A stretch of 15,131 bases of DNA from an uncultured Pirellulaceae bacterium. GTDB taxonomy: Bacteria; Planctomycetota; Planctomycetia; Pirellulales; Pirellulaceae. A model generated the notes under the pieces. That model was not told the DNA's origin. It did not search any database and saw only the letters and a program-made list of their open reading frames with translations. A program made the translations under genes and the position numbers. Below, in pieces: positions 7,801-14,620 of the stretch. The stretch covers positions 1 through 15,131 of the forward strand of contig CAKQNH010000033.1 of the NCBI GenBank assembly GCA_934255105.1, written 5' to 3'. The first letter of the stretch is position 1. Each line of letters begins with the position of its first letter.

Positions 7801-9439
7801 GGGCCGGTTCCGTTTCAACCGTGCTGGGATCGAGCCCGTCGACAAAGCTCATCAGCGCCTTGTTGCGGTAGGGCTGCTGCAGTTTGCGGACAGCCTTGCT
7901 TTCAATCTGTCGCACGCGTTCCCGAGTTACCGAGAAGATCCGGCCGACCTCTTCCAGGGTGTAAGCGTATCCATCTGCCAAGCCGTACCGCAGGCGAAGG
8001 ATTTCTCGTTCGCGATAGTTGAGCGTTTGCATGGCTTCGTCGATATGATACTTGAGCGATTCTTGATTGGCATCGAACAAGGGATCGACGTCGCGGTGAT
8101 CCTCTAGGAATTCGCCGAAGTAGCTGTCTTCGTGATCTCCCACAGGTTGATCGAGCGACAAAGGTTGACGAGCCATTTTGATGATGACGCGAGCATCGTC
8201 GATCGACAGTCCGGCCTTTTCTGCTGTCTCTTCGACCGATGGCTCGCGGCCAAGTTCCTGCACCAACTGGCGCGTTACCAAACGCACTTTGGTCATGGTG
8301 TCGATCATGTGCACAGGCACGCGGATCGTGCGACTTTGATCAGCGATGGCGCGTGTAATCGCCTGGCGAATCCACCATGTGGCGTAGGTCGAAAATTTGA
8401 AACCGCGCTCGGACTCGAATTTGTCGACTGCACGCATCAAGCCGGTATTCCCCTCTTGGATCAAATCCAGGAAGCTCAGACCTCGATTGCGATACTTCTT
8501 AGCGATCGAGACTACCAGCCGCAAATTGCCCGCACTCAAGTCGCGTTTGGCCGCGTCGTATTCAACGCGATACTCGCTGACCCTTTGTACGCGACGGCGA
8601 AGTGTGCTGGGGCTTTCGTAGGTAATGCGCATCAGGTACCGCAATTCTTCCAGAAGTTGCTCGTGCGAATGGCCGTCGACGTATCCCGCCTCACGCGCAA
8701 CTTCTATTTGCTGCTTCAGCGTTCGCATGCGAGCATCGATGCTCTCCAGCTTCTCGAACAGCGGCTCCAAGCGGTTGGTACGCAGATTCATTTCTTCTAC
8801 CAGACGCACGGCCCGATTGCGGCGGCGAGTCAGACGCTTCCAAGCAGCACGGCGTGTGTCAAAATCGAGTTTGAGATTGATGGCCATGAAGTAATCATGG
8901 TGGTTGAGAATCAACAGATGACGCAGCGTATTGATGTTTGGTACGATCCGCTTCATGATCGCTTTTTTCTCGGCCGCATTGGTTACACTCACCTCGATGG
9001 TGCGATCCAACCGCAGTTTGCGATCGCGGACCTGCTCCAGCAATTTGCAGGCGCCGTGCAACATGAAGTCCGTCGCTAGCAGCCAGTGGCGGTACTTGCT
9101 GCGAGTACGAGCGATCAACTGTGCCGACTCCAACTCTTCCTGGCGAGTCAGCAACGGAATCTGCCCCATCTGCATCAGATACATACGAACCGGATCGTCG
9201 GTGCTTTCGACTACTTCCTTGAGCTCTTCCAGGTCCCCTTCTTCGATCGAATCATTATCGAGTTCATCTGTTTCCTCGTCTTCGTCTTCGTCGTCCAGCT
9301 CTTCATCCAGCTCGCCGGTCGAGCGAGCGTCGTCGCCAAAGCGGCTCGAACCACCAATGCGCAGGCCAGTGTCCACGTTGTCGAAGTCGGTGTCGTAGCT
9401 GTCATCCAACCCAGCGTGATCTCGAAAACCTTTTTTCAT
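7793..9439 (-). CDS. rpoD: Primary RNA polymerase sigma factor RpoD/SigA
   Basis: The housekeeping sigma-70 factor, directing RNA polymerase core to -35/-10 promoters. From the preferred start it has 548 residues. Residues 1-80 are an acidic, low-complexity segment (runs of D and E near 45-70) in place of a recognisable region 1.1. Region 1.2 starts near 81 ([12 protein letters not shown]); a basic, helical, non-conserved spacer follows. Region 2 is canonical ([38 protein letters not shown] is split here only by its length; 2.4 is [14 protein letters not shown] at about 352-365). Regions 3 and 4 follow, with the -35-binding helix-turn-helix [20 protein letters not shown] at about 493-512. The frame extends to ATG 9523, but GAGAGGG at 9446-9452 is well spaced for ATG 9439, which begins MKKGFRDH. 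The C-terminal Arg-Ser and the stop come from the octamer array. Confidence 0.94.
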   Translation of the reverse strand: MKKGFRDHAGLDDSYDTDFDNVDTGLRIGGSSRFGDDARSTGELDEELDDEDEDEETDELDNDSIEEGDLEELKEVVESTDDPVRMYLMQMGQIPLLTRQEELESAQLIARTRSKYRHWLLATDFMLHGACKLLEQVRDRKLRLDRTIEVSVTNAAEKKAIMKRIVPNINTLRHLLILNHHDYFMAINLKLDFDTRRAAWKRLTRRRNRAVRLVEEMNLRTNRLEPLFEKLESIDARMRTLKQQIEVAREAGYVDGHSHEQLLEELRYLMRITYESPSTLRRRVQRVSEYRVEYDAAKRDLSAGNLRLVVSIAKKYRNRGLSFLDLIQEGNTGLMRAVDKFESERGFKFSTYATWWIRQAITRAIADQSRTIRVPVHMIDTMTKVRLVTRQLVQELGREPSVEETAEKAGLSIDDARVIIKMARQPLSLDQPVGDHEDSYFGEFLEDHRDVDPLFDANQESLKYHIDEAMQTLNYREREILRLRYGLADGYAYTLEEVGRIFSVTRERVRQIESKAVRKLQQPYRNKALMSFVDGLDPSTVETEPARS

Positions 9440-9445
9440 CGGAAA

Positions 9446-9452
9446 CCCTCTC
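9446..9452 (-). promoter_or_regulatory. Shine-Dalgarno site deciding the rpoD start
   Basis: Minus-strand GAGAGGG, ending 6 bases before ATG 9439. It favours this start over the upstream in-frame ATG at 9523, whose 28 extra residues ([12 protein letters not shown]...) do not look like sigma-factor sequence. Confidence 0.7.
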
Positions 9453-9500
9453 AGATGCGTGGACTCGAAGTAGCAGAGCGGTCTGCGGCTAGCACAGTGG

Positions 9501-9516
9501 CTCGTTGCTGAACGAG
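9501..9516 (-). promoter_or_regulatory. Perfect 6-bp tetraloop hairpin in rpoD leader
   Basis: CTCGTT and AACGAG pair perfectly around a 4-base loop, about 60 bases upstream of the rpoD ATG. It could be a structured 5'-UTR element, but a stem this short can also occur by chance. Confidence 0.3.
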
Positions 9517-9852
9517 AGAGCAAGTAAGCACAGAGGGTGCCAGAGGGATTTCAGAATGCACAGCGGCTGACGCAAGTCATTTTCCAGTAAGAACTTAGGG
9601 TGTTTATTCAATGCGGGGTGAGCATTTGCGATGTTGCCTCAATGCAACGCATTAGATGCGCCAAAGCTGCAAATGTTTCCTTATTTCAACAAGAATTCGC
9701 TAGAAATATATTTACGAGTGATTAGAGGCCCCCAAGCACTGGTGGCGACCACGCGTTAATCCATTGTACCCCAGGCTGTCGAACGACCCGCCTACGAACA
9801 ACCCTCGACGGTGCGTGCTATTAGTGCCTCTCGGGCACAGTCAAAAGCTACG

Positions 9853-9871
9853 AAAAGTCGCCGCAGTGCGG
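9853..9871 (-). terminator. Weak possible terminator after toroid-protein gene
   Basis: On the minus strand a short CCGC/GCGG hairpin (9861-9871) is followed by a four-base T run (9853-9856), about 47 bases after the stop codon of the gene at 9918. The stem is only 4 bp, so the call is tentative. Confidence 0.22.
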
Positions 9872-9917
9872 GGTTGCTTTACCGCAAGCCACTAGCAGCT
9901 TCGCTCGCAGAGCTTGC

Positions 9918-11669
9918 TCAGAGCTCGAATTTGACGTCGGTTTGCTGATAGATAGGTGCAAAGCGATAGTAGATTTCCAATGTCATCGCGCACATGGCAG
10001 TGGTATACAGGCGGCCTCCCTCACGACCATACGGATCCTCGAAATACCAACTGCCGGCCATATGTCCCGACTGCTCTTGCGAATTGACCAAGTGCTCGCG
10101 CATCCGTTCGTTCCAAGGCTCCCACACTGGCCCGCCTACGTGGAAGAAAAGCATCGACGCATAATAGTTGAAATAGGCGTCCGTGTTCGGCGGAGTCGTT
10201 TTCGCCAGGTAGGCCGTCCCGTCCAGCAGCATTGGGTGGGTGCTGGGCAGCCCGCGAAATAGACGCATTAACAGTCCAATCGATGTACACGTAGGAGATT
10301 TTCCCGGCCCCTGATAACCGTAGAAGAAGCTGGAGGGGGTTTGCTGTGAATCCAGGAACGGGTCGACTCGAATAATCGTCGACGGTGGGACTTCCAACCC
10401 CGCAGCATAGGCACTCTTGAGCGCCATGACTTGCCAACCTGTCAGAGTCAAATCTCCAGGTTGCTTGGGCAAATAGCCCCAGCCACCTTGGTAATTCTGC
10501 CCCGCCACGATGAAGTCAATCGCACTTTGAGCGTGCTTGCGAAGCTCCGAATCATTGGTCATTTGATACGCTTCACAAAGGGCAAAAGCGGCTATGCCAT
10601 GGTTGTACATGCCGCGTTCGCTCTGATACAAAAAGCTGGCACCTTGCGGAGTCTCGTCGACGATCTGTTGCAGAAAGTAAATCCCACGCCGGACCGTTTC
10701 GCGGTGCTTACCCTCACGATGCGTATAGCCCGCACCCAAAAAAGCCAACAGAGACAATCCAGTTGCCGAGGGATCGAAGCGGTCCGGCGAGCCAGTGTCT
10801 GGGCAGCGTCCATTGCAGACGCCCGTGTCATGCACCAGCGACCAGCCACCGTTGGGCAGTTGGTGCGCGGCTAGCCACTCCAGAGCCCGCTCCACGGCCG
10901 CTTCGCTCTGCAGCGTTCCTCCACGAGCGAGCGCGATCTGCTGGCGGCGATCGAGCTGCCTCCCTGCCACCCCCGAGCCGACAAAGCTGGCCGTGGCGCT
11001 GTTGGCGGTGGCTTGTACAAGCTGCTCCCATGCGTTTTCACGGGACTGCTGATTGACGGGCGCTCGCTCGCTCAACAATTCCGCCAGCGTGCTAGCCGTA
11101 CTGCTCGGGCTGGGCGCAGGAGGCTCTGGGCTTTCGTCCTGCACCAGCGCTGGTGGGGGCGGTGCATCGCCCTCGGCCATGAGCAGCGGCGTGGCCGCAT
11201 CGGCACCGTCGATAGCGGCATTCGAAGCCGTAAAGTCAAAGCTGCGAATCGTGCCACCCTGGCCAGTCCACGATAGGAGGGCCAACAACAATAGCAGCGA
11301 CGTGTGGAAGATCAGGCTGACCATAAAAGCCGGCGTGCCGCGGGCCCGCGTCAGGTGATCGGTCGAATAATTGACAAGAGAAGTCGCCCAGGCGATGAAT
11401 GACCGGCGCTCGTCAGGCGGTTGTGTGGCTGGCGGTTGTGTGGCTGGCGGTTGTGTGGCTGGCGGCTGAGTGGCTGGCGGCTGAGTGGCTGGAGGTTGTG
11501 TGGCTGGAGGTTGTGTGGCTGGAGGTTGTGTGGCTGGAGGACTGACAATACCCTCACGAACGGCAGATGACCTATGTTCCCCACGATCATTCAAAGCGTT
11601 ATGAACCGGCGGAAGCTGGCCGCGGGAGTCGCCTGAGGGGAAGTTCGTTGATGGGCGAGATGCAGACAT
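9918..11669 (-). CDS. Membrane-anchored squalene-cyclase/prenyltransferase-fold repeat protein with PPATQ repeats
   Basis: A 583-residue protein. In order: a Ser/Pro-rich N-terminus; eight perfect PPATQ pentapeptides at residues 44-83; one transmembrane helix at about 114-134 (FMVSLIFHTSLLLLLALL); a Pro/Ser-rich linker; then from about 240 to the C-terminus an alpha/alpha-toroid region with repeated helices and QxxxGGW-like signatures (HQLPNGGWSL, GQNYQGGWGYLP). This is the fold of squalene-hopene cyclases and protein prenyltransferases. The DxDD catalytic motif of true squalene cyclases is not apparent, so cyclase activity is doubtful; planctomycetes encode many such domains of unknown function on membrane or scaffold proteins. 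The single helix suggests a cytoplasmic Pro-rich tail and an extracytoplasmic toroid, or the reverse. Only this start precedes the repeat tract; its Shine-Dalgarno is weak. It is transcribed divergently from pdxA. Confidence 0.82.
   Translation of the reverse strand: MSASRPSTNFPSGDSRGQLPPVHNALNDRGEHRSSAVREGIVSPPATQPPATQPPATQPPATQPPATQPPATQPPATQPPATQPPDERRSFIAWATSLVNYSTDHLTRARGTPAFMVSLIFHTSLLLLLALLSWTGQGGTIRSFDFTASNAAIDGADAATPLLMAEGDAPPPPALVQDESPEPPAPSPSSTASTLAELLSERAPVNQQSRENAWEQLVQATANSATASFVGSGVAGRQLDRRQQIALARGGTLQSEAAVERALEWLAAHQLPNGGWSLVHDTGVCNGRCPDTGSPDRFDPSATGLSLLAFLGAGYTHREGKHRETVRRGIYFLQQIVDETPQGASFLYQSERGMYNHGIAAFALCEAYQMTNDSELRKHAQSAIDFIVAGQNYQGGWGYLPKQPGDLTLTGWQVMALKSAYAAGLEVPPSTIIRVDPFLDSQQTPSSFFYGYQGPGKSPTCTSIGLLMRLFRGLPSTHPMLLDGTAYLAKTTPPNTDAYFNYYASMLFFHVGGPVWEPWNERMREHLVNSQEQSGHMAGSWYFEDPYGREGGRLYTTAMCAMTLEIYYRFAPIYQQTDVKFEL
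11416..11535 (-). repeat. Eight 15-bp coding repeats (PPATQ)
   Basis: Eight head-to-tail 15-bp units, each encoding one PPATQ, plus a partial unit at 11536-11540. Units fall into three blocks by + strand sequence: three GGCGGTTGTGTGGCT, two GGCGGCTGAGTGGCT, three GGAGGTTGTGTGGCT. All differences are synonymous. The block pattern points to stepwise duplication; because each unit is 15 bp, copy-number change stays in frame. Confidence 0.95.
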
Positions 11670-11910
11670 GGCTCTACAATGAGATTAAACCTACTCCGTA
11701 AAAGCCTACCAGCCATGGCAGACTTGTCCTATCGGCTCTATTCTAGTTCATCGCTAACGGGAACTACGTTAAAAGGCTGGATGCGGCAGGATTAGCTTCG
11801 CCATGAAAGGGGCTCGTTAAACCGCGTGCCCAGCGGGCCGCGCGCTGCTGAACCAGAACACGCGGGGCGATGCCCACGCGGTTTAACGAACTCCTGCAAC
11901 CACCGGTTAA
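11670..11910. other. Divergent intergenic region between toroid-protein gene and pdxA
   Basis: This 241-base region must hold promoters for both divergent genes. A large palindrome occupies 11814-11889, just before pdxA. A TAGAAT-like -10 candidate for the minus-strand gene lies near 11740 but has no good -35. No other gene is seen. Confidence 0.5.
11814..11889. repeat. Multibranch palindromic element upstream of pdxA
   Basis: Perfect 15-bp inverted arms, TCGTTAAACCGCGTG (11814-11828) and its complement (11875-11889), enclose 46 bases. The interior can form further hairpins: CCC-AGC-GGG at 11829-11837, GGGC-GAT-GCCC at 11865-11875 (sharing one base with the outer stem), and CGCG/CGCG joining about 41-44 to 61-64 of that line of sequence (11841-11844 with 11861-11864). 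The whole could fold as a junction with three or four arms. It ends 21 bases before the pdxA ATG, which has no clear Shine-Dalgarno. It could be a palindromic mobile repeat, a leader structure, or both. Confidence 0.75.
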
Positions 11911-12936
11911 ATGAATATGAGTAAACCACGAATCGGTCTGACGATGGGTGACCCGGCTGGGGTTGGCCCCGAGTTGACGCTGCGCGCCATGGCTAACCGA
12001 GAAATAGGCGAGCTCTGCCAACTGGTGGTCTTTGGCGATCTGTGCGTACTGCAAGCCTGCGCGGAGCATCTGGGCCAACCACTCCCCCCGGCCACGGTCT
12101 TGCGCCCCGGCCAATTGGCCGAGCAGCACCAGCGGGCAGATAACCAGCACACCAGTCGCCCCCTCGTAGTCGACGTACAAGCTATCGAGCGGTCGGCGTT
12201 TCAGATCGCACAGGTCAGTGCAGCATGTGGCCAAGCCAGTTACGCTTACATCCAAGCCGCCCTGGACGCCGCGCTGGCTGGTGAAATTCACGCGGTTACG
12301 ACGGCACCGATCAACAAGGAGGCGCTTCGCGCCGGTGGGATCGCCTACCCAGGCCATACGGAGATGTTCGCCGAACGAGCCCAGGCCGAACGTTGGTGCA
12401 TGATGCAGTATTCTACTGAGATCACCTGCACTTTCGTAACCGTCCATTGCGGCTATGCAGAGGTACCGCAACTGCTGACTGAGCAAGGCGTGCTCGATAC
12501 GATCGAATTGACACACGACGCACTGGGCAAAATTCGCGGCAGTGCTCCGAAGATCGTCGTCTGTGGATTGAATCCGCACGCTGGCGAAAATGGTTTGTTT
12601 GGCAATCGTGAAGAGGAGACGATCATCTTGCCTGCTATGCAAACGGCGCGGCGGCGGGGCATTGATGTAGTAGGCCCGCTTCCGCCGGACACGGCCTTCA
12701 TCCCAGCCCTACGCCGGACCACCGGCGCATATGTATGCATGTACCATGACCAGGGGCATATTCCCGTAAAGGCGCTCGCATTCGACTCGGCGGTCAACAC
12801 CACGCTGGGATTGAAAGTGGTCCGCACCAGCGTCGATCACGGCACGGCTTTTGATATCGCATGGCAGGGACTAGCCCGTCCGGACAGCCTCTGGGCCGCT
12901 CTGCGGTTGGCCGCACAGTTGAGCAGCGTGGGGTAA
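11911..12936 (+). CDS. pdxA: 4-hydroxythreonine-4-phosphate dehydrogenase family (PdxA)
   Basis: NAD-dependent, metal-requiring oxidative decarboxylase of 341 residues, the usual length for PdxA. In the DXP-dependent vitamin B6 route, PdxA oxidises 4-phosphohydroxy-L-threonine, yielding the amino-ketone that PdxJ joins to DXP. Visible motifs: GDPAGVGPE near residue 13, TAPINKEALRAGG, then metal-ligand histidines His149 (PGHTE), His179 (VHCGY) and His279 (YHDQGH), and RTSVDHGTAFDIA near the C-terminus. The HDQGHIPVK and DHGTAFDIA wording is also found in the paralogous PdxA2/DenD group that acts on four-carbon acid-sugar phosphates; no DUF1537 kinase partner is visible here, so PdxA is preferred but not proven. 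Two starts are possible, ATG 11911 or ATG 11917 (MSKPRIGLTMGD); neither has a good Shine-Dalgarno. It is convergent with the hydrolase gene. Confidence 0.88.
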   Translation: MNMSKPRIGLTMGDPAGVGPELTLRAMANREIGELCQLVVFGDLCVLQACAEHLGQPLPPATVLRPGQLAEQHQRADNQHTSRPLVVDVQAIERSAFQIAQVSAACGQASYAYIQAALDAALAGEIHAVTTAPINKEALRAGGIAYPGHTEMFAERAQAERWCMMQYSTEITCTFVTVHCGYAEVPQLLTEQGVLDTIELTHDALGKIRGSAPKIVVCGLNPHAGENGLFGNREEETIILPAMQTARRRGIDVVGPLPPDTAFIPALRRTTGAYVCMYHDQGHIPVKALAFDSAVNTTLGLKVVRTSVDHGTAFDIAWQGLARPDSLWAALRLAAQLSSVG

Positions 12937-13001
12937 GTAGCGGACGTCGCCAAGACTTTCGACCAAGGGGGGCTGCCGAAACTCTTGGCGAGTTCCGCTA
13001 C
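12937..13001. repeat. Palindromic element, copy 2, between convergent genes
   Basis: The left arm (12937-12956) and right arm (12982-13001) match as inverted complements at 17 of 20 positions and are the same sequence family as copy 1 at 1214-1301. The centre keeps one GGGGGGCTGCCGAAA unit, the complement of the TCGGCAGCCCC core of copy 1. It begins the base after the pdxA TAA and ends inside the hydrolase gene, supplying that gene's stop codon. As a stable hairpin between convergent genes it is a plausible bidirectional terminator. Confidence 0.8.
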
Positions 13002-13795
13002 GCTAAAAACTCGCGCACCAAGCTATTGAACTGCTCGGGTTGCTCGAGGGGCGTCAAATGGGCTGCACCGGCGACCACATGGTATTGACTGTGCGGCATC
13101 ATCGCCGCCCACTTGCCAGTCGCAGCGGGGGGAGTAATTGGATCGTCTTCGCCGACGATGACCAGTGTGGGCGTGGTTAGCCCAGGCAACGAGGCCGTGA
13201 AATCAGTTCGGCGGGCCATGGCCCGCTGCGCGCTGCAGACCGCGTCAGCCGAACACGATTTCAGCATCTGTTCGACGCTGTGGTAAACTGAGCCACGCTC
13301 CTGCAGATTCGATTGAGTCAACAGCTTGTCAAGCATGCCCGAGACTGCGGGCCAGCTCCCAGCCTGCTGAACGCGATCGATCATCGCCTGGCGATTGGCT
13401 TTGCCTTGGTCATCATCCGCCTCGGGCCGAGTATCGGCCATTACCAAAGCAGACAAGTTTTGTGGATAGCGCCGCCAGTATTCAAAGGCTACATAGCCTC
13501 CCATCGAAAGCCCACATAGCGCAAGTGGCTCGCTGCCCGCCAAGTGCATACGCATTTGTTCGACATCGTCCGCCAAATCAGCCATGCTGTACGGTTGGTC
13601 GGTGAGCGTCGATTGGCCAAAGCCGCGTAGATCCGGCGCGATGACTCGAAAATGTTCAGCCAGGCCAGTCAACTGCTCTAGCCACTGGCGATGATCCAGT
13701 GGAAATCCGTGCAGCAGCATCAAGGGCTTCCCTTGCCCTGCGACCGTCAAGGAAATTAAATTTCCGCGCGGTGCCAGAAATGAAAGTGTGTTCAT
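12998..13795 (-). CDS. Alpha/beta-hydrolase fold protein
   Basis: A 265-residue cytosolic serine hydrolase of the type that includes 3-oxoadipate enol-lactonases, esterases and haloalkane dehalogenase relatives. Visible features: the HGFPLDHRQW oxyanion loop (His29-Gly30), DLRGFGQS at 55-62, the nucleophile elbow GLSMGG with Ser97, the acid in GEDDPITPP (Asp218) and the catalytic histidine in GAAHLTP (His246). The complete triad argues for an active enzyme; substrate unknown. The frame runs upstream to an ATG at 13870, but ATG 13795 (MNTLSFLAPRG) is preferred: AGGAGG lies 9 bases before it, and it overlaps the DUF2752 stop codon as TAATG, indicating translational coupling. The last residues and TAG come from the palindromic element at 12937-13001. 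Confidence 0.88.
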   Translation of the reverse strand: MNTLSFLAPRGNLISLTVAGQGKPLMLLHGFPLDHRQWLEQLTGLAEHFRVIAPDLRGFGQSTLTDQPYSMADLADDVEQMRMHLAGSEPLALCGLSMGGYVAFEYWRRYPQNLSALVMADTRPEADDDQGKANRQAMIDRVQQAGSWPAVSGMLDKLLTQSNLQERGSVYHSVEQMLKSCSADAVCSAQRAMARRTDFTASLPGLTTPTLVIVGEDDPITPPAATGKWAAMMPHSQYHVVAGAAHLTPLEQPEQFNSLVREFLA

Positions 13796-13810
13796 TAAAT
13801 GAAACCTCCT
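13793..13810 (-). promoter_or_regulatory. Strong Shine-Dalgarno and TAATG coupling junction
   Basis: On the minus strand AGGAGG is followed 9 bases later by the hydrolase ATG, whose A is also the last base of the DUF2752 TAA stop. This is a standard arrangement for termination-reinitiation and fixes the hydrolase start. It is the strongest ribosome-binding site I see in the window. Confidence 0.85.
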
Positions 13811-14355
13811 GAAACTAAATACACACCCCACCGCAGTAACAGAGCCAACATCAGCCCAACCAGCAGCCACTGATTGTACCGTGTCCAGCTAGACACCCAG
13901 CCACTGAGCCGAGGTGCCTGTTCCAGTTCAGAAATGTTCGTTGGTACCCCTTGTCGATGAGCCTTCCCAAGTGCGACCGCCGCCCAAAGCGAAACCAGTG
14001 CCAATGGAATTTGCCAAGCGACGTATGCGAACATGAACAGGGCAACGGGATTCAAATTCCATGCGGCCTGCACGCGACCGTGGGCCAAGTGAATGAAGCT
14101 GCGAGTCAACCCGCAGCCCGGACAATCGATCCCCAGTCGTGTGTGCAGCGTGCAGGTTTCGGGGAGTTGTCCAATTCCGGGTAGGGACACGGTTCGGCCT
14201 GGCCCCACCGACATCGTAGCCGCCAGGAGCATAACGCAAAGAGGGCCGACGAACCAAAGGGCATAGCCCCAATACTCCAAGCGTGAAGCGGGCGGAACAT
14301 CTTGGCGAATTCCGCTATGCATCGAAGTTAACACTGGTGGCGGTAAGCGATTCAT
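13795..14355 (-). CDS. DUF2752 membrane protein
   Basis: A 186-residue protein carrying the DUF2752 signature CPGCGLTRSFIHLAHGRVQAAW (split by position: Cys78, Cys81, Arg85, Gly93), followed by the family's NLNP. Three probable transmembrane helices lie at about 29-49, 103-128 and 162-184. The two cysteines resemble a redox or metal-binding pair, but the family's function is not established. Its stop overlaps the hydrolase start, so the two are co-translated. Residues 11-20 (SMHSGIRQDV) fall in a half-copy of the palindromic repeat found elsewhere in the window, so the N-terminus may be recently acquired, or the real start may be further in; no Shine-Dalgarno supports ATG 14355 or ATG 14322. 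Confidence is high for the family, moderate for the start. Confidence 0.83.
   Translation of the reverse strand: MNRLPPPVLTSMHSGIRQDVPPASRLEYWGYALWFVGPLCVMLLAATMSVGPGRTVSLPGIGQLPETCTLHTRLGIDCPGCGLTRSFIHLAHGRVQAAWNLNPVALFMFAYVAWQIPLALVSLWAAVALGKAHRQGVPTNISELEQAPRLSGWVSSWTRYNQWLLVGLMLALLLRWGVYLVSGGFI
14299..14318. repeat. Half-copy of the palindromic element inside the DUF2752 gene
   Basis: ATCTTGGCGAATTCCGCTAT matches the right arm of copy 1 (1282-1301) at 18 of 20 bases. No left arm or central core is present nearby. It lies within codons 13-19 of the DUF2752 frame as annotated. Confidence 0.65.
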
Positions 14356-14620
14356 TGGCAGCAGACCATTGATTTTAAAAACCTGTAGCCGTTCATGGAT
14401 AGTCGTTGATCGCTCCGCCGATCATTGCTCTCAGTCGTTGATCGCTCCGCCGATCATTGTTCTCAGTCGTTGATCGCTCCGCCGATCATTGTTCTCAGTC
14501 GTTGATCGCTCCGCCGATCATTGCTTTCCGGGAATAACCCATCGCAAGTGTCACCGCATACGCGAGGCGTCCAAGCAACTGAACAACGACAATTCAACGA
14601 TGATTGTTTTTACTTCGACC
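14356..14620. other. Intergenic region between DCC-family gene and DUF2752 gene
   Basis: A 265-base gap between two minus-strand genes. About half is the four-copy tandem array at 14401-14526. In 14527-14620 I see no gene, clear terminator or promoter. Confidence 0.6.
14401..14526 (-). repeat. Four tandem 32-bp hairpin repeats
   Basis: Head-to-tail copies at 14401-14432, 14433-14464, 14465-14496 and 14497-14526 (the last slightly short) begin AGTCGTTGATCGCTCCGCCG. Copies differ only at one C/T position after ATCATTG and at the degenerate end. Each contains TGATCG and CGATCA arms around CTCCGC, a 6-bp hairpin. On the minus strand the loop reads GCGGAG, the same core as the array at 1362-1455. 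The array ends 45 bases upstream of the DUF2752 ATG. There are no spacers, so it is not a CRISPR. Confidence 0.92.

Larger units (their letters stand above)
9440..9917. other. rpoD leader and intergenic spacer
   Basis: This 478-base stretch lies between rpoD and the toroid-protein gene, both on the minus strand. It holds the rpoD Shine-Dalgarno site, a 6-bp hairpin at 9501-9516, two CAGAGGG copies (9531-9537 and 9541-9547), an AT-rich patch around 9670-9720 and a weak possible terminator at 9853-9871. I find no promoter with both good boxes; a lone TACAAT on the minus strand (9763-9768) lacks a matching -35. No coding frame or RNA gene is recognised. Confidence 0.6.

Noticed and set aside
8132..9079. 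A 315-codon open frame on the + strand opposite rpoD
   Set aside because: It lies wholly antisense to a clearly conserved sigma-factor sequence, and its translation shows no recognisable domain; it reflects the codon bias of the real gene.
9440..9523. Upstream in-frame start of rpoD at 9523
   Set aside because: The extra 28 residues do not resemble sigma-factor sequence, and a good Shine-Dalgarno precedes ATG 9439.
9440..9917. A structured RNA gene (for example 6S RNA or tmRNA) upstream of rpoD
   Set aside because: No tRNA-like ends, tag peptide frame or long bulged hairpin could be recognised; only short hairpins are present.
11764..12642. A 292-codon open frame on the - strand opposite pdxA
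   Set aside because: It is antisense to conserved PdxA motifs, runs through the palindromic element, and its translation has no recognisable family features.
13796..13870. Upstream in-frame start of the alpha/beta hydrolase at 13870
   Set aside because: It would overlap the DUF2752 gene by 25 codons, whereas ATG 13795 has AGGAGG and a TAATG junction.
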